A stretch of DNA of 9,804 bases from Actinomycetes bacterium. GTDB lineage: Bacteria > Actinomycetota > Actinomycetes > Propionibacteriales > Propionibacteriaceae. Shown here piece after piece: positions 1 to 5,681 of the stretch. A model generated the notes under the pieces. The model worked only from the letters and a program-made list of their open reading frames with translations. It ran no database searches and had not been told where the DNA came from. Position 1 is the first letter of the stretch; every line of letters begins with the position of its first letter. The DNA is taken from the NCBI GenBank assembly GCA_023432725.1, contig JAEYUH010000343.1, positions 1-9,804 of the forward strand, in the 5' to 3' direction. The translations under genes were made by a program, and so were the position numbers.

Positions 1-2
1 TC

Positions 3-863
3 CCGGCAGGCGAGGCACCGACCCTGGTCAAGGTCGACGCCGGGTTGTCGCTGGTGGACGTCTGGGACGTCACCTTCCCCGGCTTCGACGCCCATCCGAT
101 CAAGGCGTGGCTGGTGCTCCCCAGGGACGCCACCGGCCCGCTGCCCGGCGTCGTGGAGTTCAACGGGTACGGCGGCGGCCGCGGGCTGCCGCACGAGCGG
201 CTGGCGTGGGCGAACGCGGGTTACGCCCACCTGTTCATGGACACCCGCGGCCAGGGCAGCGGCTGGGGGGCGGGCGGCGACACCGCCGACCCGGTGGGCG
301 CCGGGCCGGCCTCGCCCGGCTTTATGACCCGCGGCATCGAGGACCCCGAGGCCTACTACTACCGCCGCGTGTTCATCGACGCGGTCTGCGCCGTGGGGGT
401 GCTGCGTGGCCTGCCCCAGGTCGACCCCGCCCGGGTCGCGGTCACCGGCGGCAGCCAGGGCGGGGCGATCACGATCGCCGCCGCGGGGCTGGTCGACGGG
501 CTGGCCGGGGCGATGCCGGACGTCCCCTTCCTGTGCCACTTCGAGCGGGCGGTAGGGCTCACCGACGCGGACCCGTACCACGAGATCGTCAGGTACCTGT
601 CGGTGCACCGCGGCGCCGAGGAGCGGGTGTTCGGCACGCTGTCCTACTTCGACGGGGTGAACTTCGCCAAACGGGCCACCGCGCCCGCGCTGTTCTCGGT
701 GGCCCACCTCGACCCGATCTGCCCGCCGTCCACAGTCTTCGCGGCCTTCAACCACTGGGCCGCCGAGGGCTCCCGGATCGTCGAGTACTCCTTCAACGAG
801 CACGAGGGCGGCGGCGGCTGGCAGTGGCCGGTGCAGGCCGAGTGGCTGGCCGCCCGGGTCTAG
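3..863 (+). CDS. Acetyl xylan esterase / cephalosporin-C deacetylase family (CE7), 5'-truncated by the window edge
   Basis: This is the C-terminal part of a carbohydrate esterase family 7 alpha/beta hydrolase. The family removes acetyl groups from xylo-oligosaccharides and cephalosporin C, usually in the cytoplasm. The reading frame is open to the left edge, and the first visible residues (PAGEAPTLVKVDAG) look like family sequence, so the TTG at 45 is not taken as the start. The family is about 320 residues and roughly 285 are present. Numbering from the codon at 45, the three CE7 signatures appear in order: RGQ at 68-70, GGSQG at 135-139 with nucleophile Ser137, and HE at 253-254. The triad is Ser137, Asp223 (AHLDPICPP) and His253. 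These intervals (86 and 30 residues) closely match the family's known triad spacing. It has no obvious functional link with the next operon. The family call is firm; the natural substrate is not determined by the sequence. Confidence 0.93.
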   Translation, partial: PAGEAPTLVKVDAGLSLVDVWDVTFPGFDAHPIKAWLVLPRDATGPLPGVVEFNGYGGGRGLPHERLAWANAGYAHLFMDTRGQGSGWGAGGDTADPVGAGPASPGFMTRGIEDPEAYYYRRVFIDAVCAVGVLRGLPQVDPARVAVTGGSQGGAITIAAAGLVDGLAGAMPDVPFLCHFERAVGLTDADPYHEIVRYLSVHRGAEERVFGTLSYFDGVNFAKRATAPALFSVAHLDPICPPSTVFAAFNHWAAEGSRIVEYSFNEHEGGGGWQWPVQAEWLAARV

Positions 864-872
864 ACTGCCCAC

Positions 873-934
873 CTTCTGCCAGAGGGCCGCTCTGGCCGAC
901 GTAGGGGTCGGCGGGCGGTCTCAGCAGGCAGAAG
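873..934. terminator. Cluster of inverted repeats after the esterase gene, possible terminator
   Basis: The 123-base gap after the esterase stop holds three perfect inverted repeats. CTTCTGCC (873-880) pairs with GGCAGAAG (927-934) and encloses the other two. GCCAGAG (878-884) pairs with CTCTGGC (890-896) around a 5-base loop. GCCGAC (895-900) pairs with GTCGGC (907-912) around a 6-base loop. The arms share a few bases, so not all three can form at once. There is no T-run, so this is not a classic intrinsic terminator, but actinobacterial terminators often lack one. A regulatory role for the downstream operon is also possible. No coding sequence is seen in this gap. Confidence 0.45.
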
Positions 935-986
935 TTGCACTCAGCGGCCGAGGAATACCAGGACGCTGCCCGGGCTTGTCACAGGT

Positions 987-1634
987 ATGAGCCAATCGGT
1001 GAAGGTCGATATCTGGTCCGACGTGCAGTGCCCGTGGTGTTACATCGGCAAGCGCAAGTTCGAGGCGGCGGTGGCGGCCTTCGACGGCGAGGTGGAGATC
1101 GAGTACCACTCCTTCGAACTGTCCCCCGACACCCCTGTCGAATACGAGGGCAGCCCCACCCAGTACCTCGCCGAGCGCAAGGGGATGTCGCTGGCGCAGG
1201 TGGAGCTCATGTTCGAGCGGGTCACCGCGATCGCCGCAGCGGTCGGTCTGGAGTACGACCTCCCGAAATCCCACCAGACCAACACCGTCAAGGCCCACGA
1301 GCTCATCCACTACGCCAAGGCGCACGGCCGGCAGGAGGAGATGAAGGAGGCGCTGCTCAAGGCGTACTTCCTCGAGCACCGCCATGTCGGACGGATCGAC
1401 GACCTGGCCGACCTCGCCGCCGAGCTCGGCTTCGACCGGGCGGACGTCGTCCGCTCGCTCACCGCGGCGGAGCACCTGCCGGCGGTCAGGGCGGACGGCG
1501 ATCAGGCCCGCGCGTACGGCATCAGCGGCGTGCCGTTCTACGTCTTCGACGGCAAGTACGGAGTCTCCGGAGCCCAGGAGACGGCCACCTTCGCCCAGGT
1601 GCTCGAGCAGGTGGCTGCCGAGAAGGCGGCATGA
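987..1634 (+). CDS. DsbA family oxidoreductase, FrnE-like
   Basis: This is a 215-residue thioredoxin-fold protein of the FrnE subgroup of the DsbA/HCCA-isomerase superfamily. These are cytoplasmic thiol-disulfide oxidoreductases or isomerases of mostly unknown substrate. The redox-active CPWC motif is at residues 15-18 (SDVQCPWCYIGKRKFE), directly after the first beta strand. The helical insertion follows, and the cis-proline loop is at GVPFYVF (Pro183). No signal peptide or membrane segment is seen, which fits a cytoplasmic location. The ATG at 987 places the first strand right at the N-terminus, as is usual. It has no convincing Shine-Dalgarno sequence. A weak promoter pair (TTGCAC at 935, TACCAG at 956, spacer 15) would give a short leader but is poorly supported. 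The stop overlaps the start of the next small gene by ATGA, so the two are probably co-translated. An isomerase role cannot be excluded. Confidence 0.93.
   Translation: MSQSVKVDIWSDVQCPWCYIGKRKFEAAVAAFDGEVEIEYHSFELSPDTPVEYEGSPTQYLAERKGMSLAQVELMFERVTAIAAAVGLEYDLPKSHQTNTVKAHELIHYAKAHGRQEEMKEALLKAYFLEHRHVGRIDDLADLAAELGFDRADVVRSLTAAEHLPAVRADGDQARAYGISGVPFYVFDGKYGVSGAQETATFAQVLEQVAAEKAA
1620..1626 (+). promoter_or_regulatory. Ribosome binding site of the 39-residue gene
   Basis: GAGAAGG lies four bases before the ATG at 1631, inside the last codons of the FrnE-like gene. It is a fair match to AGGAGG and supports independent or coupled initiation of the small gene. Confidence 0.5.
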
Positions 1635-1750
1635 GCGAGCCGGCGCTGATCACCCTCGTCGGAGTGCCGGGAGACGCCTGCGAGGGCGACGACTGCCTGC
1701 CCGTCCCGCCGCCCGCCGAACCGGACCCGCCTCACGACGACTCCCCGTGA
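1631..1750 (+). CDS. Unrecognised 39-residue protein with a CX4C motif, translationally coupled
   Basis: This small gene is not recognised. It starts with an ATG that overlaps the upstream stop (ATGA, 1631-1634) and ends with a TGA that overlaps the GTG of the next gene (GTGA, 1747-1750), so it fills the space between two confident genes exactly. About 34 of the 38 codons after the start end in G or C, like the neighbours, which supports real translation. The protein has a short hydrophobic stretch (ALITLVGV, residues 5-12), then Cys17 and Cys22 in CEGDDC, then a proline- and aspartate-rich tail. It has no signal peptide and is too short for a membrane protein of usual type. Its place between a thiol oxidoreductase and a zinc peptidase suggests thiol redox or metal binding by the cysteines, which is inference only. 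It could also be a translational spacer with no protein function. Confidence 0.6.
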   Translation: MSEPALITLVGVPGDACEGDDCLPVPPPAEPDPPHDDSP

Positions 1751-2748
1751 GAGCCTTCACCTGCCGCGCCTGCGGCAATCCGCTCTTCTTCGAGAACTCG
1801 GTCTGCGTCAGCTGCGGCAGCGCGCTCGGCTACTCGCTGGGCGAGGCGGCGATCGTGCCCCTGGACGCGTCCGGGCGCTACCTTGACGCAGCGGGGACGG
1901 TCTGGCACGTCTGCCGGAACCTGGCGCTGTCGGGCTGCACCTGGCTGGCGCCCGAGGCCGGCGGGCAGTGCGTGAGTTGCGCCCTCACCCGCACCCGTCC
2001 CCATGACGCCGACCTGGCAGGACTGCACAACTTTCTGCTCGCCGAGCGGGCCAAGCGCCGGCTGGTGGTCGAACTGACCCGTCTCGGCTTTCCCGTCGTG
2101 GGGAAGGATCCGGCGACCGGCGGAGACCCTGCGACGGGTCTGTGCTTCGACCTGCTCTCCAGCGCCCACGAGCAGGTGATCACCGGCCACCGGGACGGGG
2201 TGATCACCATCGACCTGGCCGAGGGCGATCCGGTGCACCGCACCCGGTTGCGCGTCGAGCTGGACGAGCCGTCCCGAACCCTCGTCGGACACCTGCGCCA
2301 CGAGGTCGGCCACTACTACCAGTGGCGTCTGGTCGAGGGATCCGACCGGATCGGACGCTGCCGCGAGCTGTTCGGCGACGAGACCGCCGACTACCAGGCG
2401 GCGCTGCAGCGGCACTACGAGCAGGGGGCGCCGCCGGACTGGCCCGCGTCCCACCTCTCGCGGTACGCGACGATGCATCCCTACGAGGACTTCGCGGAGA
2501 CCTGGGCCCACTACCTGCAGATCTGCGATGCGCTGGAGACGGCAGGGGAGTACGGGCTGGCGCCGTCCGGGCTGCTCGAGTCGGCAGCAGGCTTCGCCGA
2601 CCTGGTGCGGACGCACTGGCTGCCGCTTGCCGTGGCGCTCAACATGATGAGCCGCTCGATCGGCGCCGACGACCTGTACCCGTTCGTCCTGCCGCCGCCG
2701 GTGCTCGACAAGCTGGAGTTCGTGGCCTCGCTGCGCCCCCGACGCTGA
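1747..2748 (+). CDS. Putative zinc-binding metallopeptidase with N-terminal zinc ribbons
   Basis: This 333-residue protein belongs to the putative zinc-binding metallopeptidase family (Peptidase_Mx type). The N-terminus carries cysteines like a zinc ribbon: CRAC...CVSC at residues 6, 9, 20 and 23, and a second set at 56, 64, 75 and 78. The catalytic-type motif is RHEVGHYYQ, with His185, Glu186 and His189. A conserved acidic stretch, EDFAETWAHYL (247-257), may supply the third metal ligand, for example Glu251. No signal peptide or membrane segment is seen, so it should be cytoplasmic. The GTG at 1747 is chosen because the protein then begins directly with the ribbon (MRAFTCRACGNPLFFEN), as in relatives. 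The frame stays open upstream to 1384, but that part runs through the FrnE-like gene in another frame. No Shine-Dalgarno sequence precedes the GTG, so translation probably depends on coupling through the GTGA overlap. Its substrate is unknown. Confidence 0.9.
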   Translation: MRAFTCRACGNPLFFENSVCVSCGSALGYSLGEAAIVPLDASGRYLDAAGTVWHVCRNLALSGCTWLAPEAGGQCVSCALTRTRPHDADLAGLHNFLLAERAKRRLVVELTRLGFPVVGKDPATGGDPATGLCFDLLSSAHEQVITGHRDGVITIDLAEGDPVHRTRLRVELDEPSRTLVGHLRHEVGHYYQWRLVEGSDRIGRCRELFGDETADYQAALQRHYEQGAPPDWPASHLSRYATMHPYEDFAETWAHYLQICDALETAGEYGLAPSGLLESAAGFADLVRTHWLPLAVALNMMSRSIGADDLYPFVLPPPVLDKLEFVASLRPRR

Positions 2749-2788
2749 AGCGTGCAGGGCGGGAGGCCCGTGGTCAGCAGGGAAGGCG

Positions 2789-2809
2789 GCGGGCGTGCGG
2801 AGGGCCCGC
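2789..2809. terminator. Possible two-way terminator hairpin between metallopeptidase and tRNA-Ala
   Basis: GCGGGC (2789-2794) pairs with GCCCGC (2804-2809) around a 9-base loop. It lies 40 bases after the metallopeptidase stop and 7 bases beyond the 3' end of the opposite-strand tRNA, so it could serve both. There is no T-run on either side, and in such GC-rich DNA a 6-base stem can arise by chance. Confidence 0.35.
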
Positions 2810-2816
2810 GGAACTG

Positions 2817-2889
2817 TGGAGCATAGGGGACTCGAACCCCTGACCTACGGCTTGCAAAGCCGCCGCTCTACCAACTGAGCTAATGCCCC
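2817..2889 (-). tRNA. tRNA-Ala (anticodon UGC)
   Basis: The reverse strand folds into a complete 73-base cloverleaf. The acceptor stem is GGGGCAT/ATGCTCC, the D stem GCTC/GAGC, the anticodon stem GCGGC/GCCGT, and the T stem AGGGG/CCCCT with loop TTCGAGT. The anticodon loop TTTGCAA gives anticodon UGC (plus-strand 2854-2856). Position 3-70 of the acceptor stem is a G-U pair, the classic alanine identity element. The discriminator base is A and the next bases are CAG, so CCA is not encoded and must be added afterwards. It reads GCA codons and, by wobble, other GCN codons. The gene stands alone and converges with the metallopeptidase operon. Confidence 0.97.
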
Positions 2890-2899
2890 GCGCCGCCCC

Positions 2900-2905
2900 A
2901 TTATG
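2900..2905 (-). promoter_or_regulatory. Candidate -10 box of the tRNA-Ala promoter
   Basis: The reverse strand reads CATAAT ten bases before the first base of the tRNA, five of six matches to TATAAT in a very GC-rich setting. Transcription would begin a few bases before the mature 5' end. No clear -35 box is seen at the usual distance. Confidence 0.5.
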
Positions 2906-2954
2906 GCGGATCCGTTCCCGAACCCCCGCATCGGCACCGAGTACTCCTGGCGCT

Positions 2955-3020
2955 GCCGAGCGCTCCCTCTGGGAGGGAGTTCTCGGCGCGGAAGGGAGTT
3001 CTCGGCGCGTGGGGGAGCGC
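2955..3020. repeat. Nested hairpin with a 16-base direct repeat in the intergenic region
   Basis: GGGAGTTCTCGGCGCG occurs twice, at 2975-2990 and 2994-3009, with a 19-base period. The first copy is entangled with a nested hairpin. Its outer stem is GCCGAG (2955-2960) with CTCGGC (2982-2987), and its inner stem is CTCCC (2963-2967) with GGGAG (2971-2975) around a 3-base loop. GCGCTCCC (2960-2967) also matches GGGAGCGC (3013-3020), enclosing both repeats as an alternative pairing. The element lies between the divergent starts of tRNA-Ala and the DUF5318 gene, upstream of both. Tandem operator sites or a small local duplication are possible. No coding sequence is seen in 2890-3093. Confidence 0.5.
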
Positions 3021-3080
3021 CGGACTGGCGCGGAGCGATGAGCTCCGGGGAGGGCTGCCGGGGTTGTTACGGCCACCAAC

Positions 3081-3086
3081 TACCCT
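3081..3086 (+). promoter_or_regulatory. Candidate -10 box for a leaderless DUF5318 / penicillin-binding protein transcript
   Basis: TACCCT fits the actinobacterial TANNNT pattern and ends exactly seven bases before the ATG at 3094, so the message would start at or next to the start codon. No Shine-Dalgarno sequence precedes that ATG, which agrees with leaderless translation. A good -35 box is not evident. Confidence 0.5.
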
Positions 3087-3093
3087 TGGTGCC

Positions 3094-3513
3094 ATGTGGT
3101 CACGGCGCGAGGAGGTCGACTACGCGCTGCAGCGGCGAAACACCCTGCAGGCGCTGCGGCGTCCCCAGCGAACCCTTGACCGCTCGGACGTGTGCGACGC
3201 CGACCCCCTGCTGATGCGGGCCGCGATGCATCACGGCGAGGAGACCAGCACCCCCTGCCCGATCTGCGACAGCACGCGGATGGTCAACCTCCACTACGTC
3301 TTCGGCGAGCAACTCGGCCAGTACTCCGGACGCATCAAGTCGACCGGTGAGCTGGAGGAGATGCAGGGCGAATTCGGTGAGTTCAAGGTCTGCGTGGTCG
3401 AGGTGTGCCTCGAGTGCAGCTGGAACCACCTGATCGCCTCCTTCCTGCTTGGGGACGGGGTTCGCCGCCGTCCGCCCAGGCGTCAGCAGACTGTTGAGGA
3501 CATCTATGGCTAG
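3094..3513 (+). CDS. DUF5318 family protein
   Basis: This 139-residue cytoplasmic protein of the actinobacterial DUF5318 family has no established function. It begins MWSRREEVDYALQRR, typical of the family. This is why the ATG at 3094 is chosen over an in-frame upstream start at 3064. Two cysteine pairs, CPIC at 55-58 and CLEC at 105-108 (in VCLECSWNH), look like the halves of one zinc-binding site. The tail is basic (RRRPPRRQQ) and ends in DIYG. The gene overlaps the penicillin-binding protein gene by eight bases (3506-3513), so expression is coupled. The same order, DUF5318 followed by a class A penicillin-binding protein and a GT-C membrane protein, is known from Mycobacterium (Rv0049-Rv0051). 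This points to a role in cell-wall synthesis or its control, but that is inference from context. Confidence 0.9.
   Translation: MWSRREEVDYALQRRNTLQALRRPQRTLDRSDVCDADPLLMRAAMHHGEETSTPCPICDSTRMVNLHYVFGEQLGQYSGRIKSTGELEEMQGEFGEFKVCVVEVCLECSWNHLIASFLLGDGVRRRPPRRQQTVEDIYG
3496..3500 (+). promoter_or_regulatory. Ribosome binding site of the penicillin-binding protein gene
   Basis: GAGGA lies five bases before the ATG at 3506, inside the end of the DUF5318 gene. It decides the start at 3506 rather than the in-frame upstream codon at 3449, which would add 19 residues before the basic cytoplasmic tail. Confidence 0.65.
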
Positions 3514-5671
3514 ACCCAAACGAGCAGCCGGGACCACCACCGCGAAGAAGAAGCGCAACCCCTGGCTGCGTGCGCTGGGCTGGCTGGGGGTCACCGTCCT
3601 CGGCCTCGGTGTGCTGGGCACGATCGGGGTGGCGATCGCCTACGCGCAGATCGAACTCCCGGACGCGAACCGCGACTTCAAGACGAACACCACCTTCATC
3701 TACTACGCCGACGGCAAGACCCAGCTGGGTTCGTTCGCGGTCCAGAACCGGGTGTCGATCGACTTCGAGGACATGAACCCCTACGTCAAGGACGCGATCG
3801 TCGCCGCGGAGAACCGGACCTTCTGGACCGACCCCGGCTTCGACGTCGTCGCGCTCGCCCGCGCCGCCAAGTCGCTGCTCGGTCCCGAGGACACCGTCGG
3901 CGGCTCCACTATCACCCAGCAGTACATCAAGGTGATGTACCTGACGCAGGAGAAGACCCTCAGCCGCAAGGCCAAGGAGATCCTGCTCGCCGTGAAGGTG
4001 GGTCGTGAGCTGCCCAAGGAACAGATCCTCCAGGACTACCTCAACACCGTCTACTTCGGACGGGGCGCCTACGGCATCGAAGCGGCGAGCCGCGCCTACT
4101 TCGACAAGCCGCAGTCCAAGCTCAGCCTGGCCGAGGCGGTAGCCCTCGCCGCGATCGTGAACTCTCCGGGCAACCTCGACCCCGCCAGCGGCGAGAAGCA
4201 CGCCGCCGACCTGCTGGAGCGCTACCAGTACACCCTGAACGGGCTGGTCGACATGGGGAAGATCACCGACGCGGAGCGGAAGAAGATCTACCGCGAGCTG
4301 CCCGAGTTCCCGAAGGTGAAGAAGGACTCCACCTTCGGCGGTCCCAAGGGCTTCCTGCTGCAGATGGTGCGCGACGAACTCGTCCGCGAAGGCTTCTCCG
4401 ACGACCAGGTCAGTGGCGGCGGCCTCAGGGTGATCACCACCTTCGACGCCAAGGCGCAGGCCGCGGCGGTCAAGGTGACCGAGAAGTACGCCCGGCAGGT
4501 GGCCGGCTCGAAGAAGAAGGCCGAGGACATCCACATCGGCCTGGCCTCACTCGACAACGAGACGGGGGGCGTGGTCGCCCTCTACGGCGGCCGTGACTAC
4601 ACCAAGAACTTCGTCAACTGGGCGATGACCCGGCGCCCCACCGGGTCCACGTTCAAGCCGTACGCGCTCGCTGCCGGCCTGCGGGACGGCTGGACGCTGA
4701 AGGACAAGGTCAACGGCCGCAGTGTCACCCCACCCGGGGAGTCGAAGCCGATCACCGCCCGCTACGGCCAGATCTCGCTGCTGGACGCGACCACGAAGTC
4801 GGTCAACCCCGCCTTCGTCGACCTCGTGATCCAGATGCAGGACGGGCACGACAAGGTGGTCCAGGCCGCTGAGGACGCCGGTGTGCCGCACGACCCGAGC
4901 TGGGACACCACCGGCTACCGGATCCCGCTGGGCGGCGGCGAGATCAGCCCGCTCAGCCAGGCCGAGGGCTACGCCACCTTCGCCAACCAGGGCAGGCACG
5001 TCGGCTGGCATGTGGTCGCCGAGGTGCGCGACTCCCGCGACCAGCGGCTCTACGCCGCCGCGGTGGCTCCCGAGCAGACGATCGAGGCGGACGTGGCCAC
5101 CGACGTCACCCACGCCCTCACCAAGGTGACCGAGTTCGGCACCGGCTACCGGGCCGCCCAGCTGGGCTACCCGGTGGCAGGCAAGACCGGCAGCTACTAC
5201 GTCGCCGACCTGCGCGAGACCCGCTCGGCCTGGTTCGTCGGGTTCACCAAGCAGATCACCACCGCCGTCATGTTCGTGAAGGGCGACAAGGGCACCGCCG
5301 ACCTCGGCCAGCAGTTCTACGGGTCGGGCCCGCCCACCCTGGTCTGGCTCGAGTACATGAAGGTGGCGATGGACGGCAAGGACAAGCTCCCCTTCGCCCC
5401 GCCGACCAACCGCGACTCCACCCGGTCGCCGTCGCCCGAGCCCAGCGAGGAGGAGACGCCGACCCCGACGCCGACCCCCTCGGAGAGCCTCAGCGAGGAG
5501 CCGACCACCGAGCCCACGGAGCCGACCACCGAACCGACGGAGCCGACCACCGAACCGACCAAGCCGACCACCGAGCCGACCACGAAACCGACGACCGAGC
5601 CGACCACCCAGCCGACCACGGCGCCACCCGACGCCCCGGCATCGCAACAGGCCGCGTCCTCCAACCCGTAG
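3506..5671 (+). CDS. ponA: Bifunctional class A penicillin-binding protein (GT51 transglycosylase / transpeptidase)
   Basis: This 721-residue enzyme polymerises lipid II into glycan strands and crosslinks the stem peptides on the outer face of the membrane. A basic cytoplasmic tail (MARPKRAAG...KKKR) precedes one membrane anchor at about 23-46. The GT51 domain (about 75-265) has catalytic Glu102 in AENRTFW, GGSTITQQ at 132-139, RKAKE at 154-158 and YFGRGAYGIEAAS at 183-195. The transpeptidase domain (about 345-600) has the SxxK motif STFK at 381-384 with nucleophile Ser381, SVN at 432-434 and KTG at 560-562. The tail from about 640 is Pro/Thr/Glu-rich repeats. In the first GT51 motif the usual ED is EN and the histidine of FxxH is Asp. 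There is no PASTA domain. The stop codon is followed ten bases later by the next gene. The symbol follows actinobacterial PonA; paralogues may exist elsewhere in the genome. Confidence 0.97.
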   Translation: MARPKRAAGTTTAKKKRNPWLRALGWLGVTVLGLGVLGTIGVAIAYAQIELPDANRDFKTNTTFIYYADGKTQLGSFAVQNRVSIDFEDMNPYVKDAIVAAENRTFWTDPGFDVVALARAAKSLLGPEDTVGGSTITQQYIKVMYLTQEKTLSRKAKEILLAVKVGRELPKEQILQDYLNTVYFGRGAYGIEAASRAYFDKPQSKLSLAEAVALAAIVNSPGNLDPASGEKHAADLLERYQYTLNGLVDMGKITDAERKKIYRELPEFPKVKKDSTFGGPKGFLLQMVRDELVREGFSDDQVSGGGLRVITTFDAKAQAAAVKVTEKYARQVAGSKKKAEDIHIGLASLDNETGGVVALYGGRDYTKNFVNWAMTRRPTGSTFKPYALAAGLRDGWTLKDKVNGRSVTPPGESKPITARYGQISLLDATTKSVNPAFVDLVIQMQDGHDKVVQAAEDAGVPHDPSWDTTGYRIPLGGGEISPLSQAEGYATFANQGRHVGWHVVAEVRDSRDQRLYAAAVAPEQTIEADVATDVTHALTKVTEFGTGYRAAQLGYPVAGKTGSYYVADLRETRSAWFVGFTKQITTAVMFVKGDKGTADLGQQFYGSGPPTLVWLEYMKVAMDGKDKLPFAPPTNRDSTRSPSPEPSEEETPTPTPTPSESLSEEPTTEPTEPTTEPTEPTTEPTKPTTEPTTKPTTEPTTQPTTAPPDAPASQQAASSNP
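5501..5629 (+). repeat. Pro-Thr-Glu tandem repeat coding for the penicillin-binding protein tail
   Basis: Three 21-base units (5501-5521, 5522-5542, 5543-5563) encode PTTEPTE, PTTEPTE and PTTEPTK. Degenerate units that include PTTEPTTK and PTTQ-like variants follow. The repeat makes an extended, low-complexity extracellular tail. Such arrays commonly change length by replication slippage. Confidence 0.85.
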
Positions 5672-5674
5672 AAT
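5669..5674 (+). promoter_or_regulatory. Candidate -10 box TAGAAT overlapping the penicillin-binding protein stop codon
   Basis: TAGAAT uses the TAG stop codon as its first half and ends exactly seven bases before the GTG at 5682. This would give a leaderless transcript for the glycosyltransferase gene, which has no Shine-Dalgarno sequence. No clear -35 box is seen, so the gene may be read from the upstream promoter as well. Confidence 0.45.
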
Positions 5675-5681
5675 CCCGGAC

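Noticed and set aside
45..863. TTG at 45 as the true start of the esterase
   Set aside because: The frame is open to the window edge with family-like residues before it, and the protein would lack the N-terminal part usual in CE7. It is a truncated gene.
1384..1746. Long N-terminal extension of the metallopeptidase
   Set aside because: It runs out of frame through the confident FrnE-like gene and is Arg/Ser-rich, as expected of an off-frame reading. The GTG at 1747 places the zinc ribbon at the N-terminus.
2817..2889. tRNA-Ala as an attachment site of an integrated element
   Set aside because: No integrase gene and no second copy of the tRNA 3' end are present in the window, and the flanking genes are ordinary chromosomal ones.
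3449..3505. Upstream start of the penicillin-binding protein adding 19 residues
   Set aside because: It has no ribosome binding site, while GAGGA precedes the ATG at 3506, and the extension lies within the DUF5318 coding region.
5501..5629. CRISPR-like repeat array
   Set aside because: The units are directly adjacent, without unique spacers, and are in frame inside the penicillin-binding protein gene.
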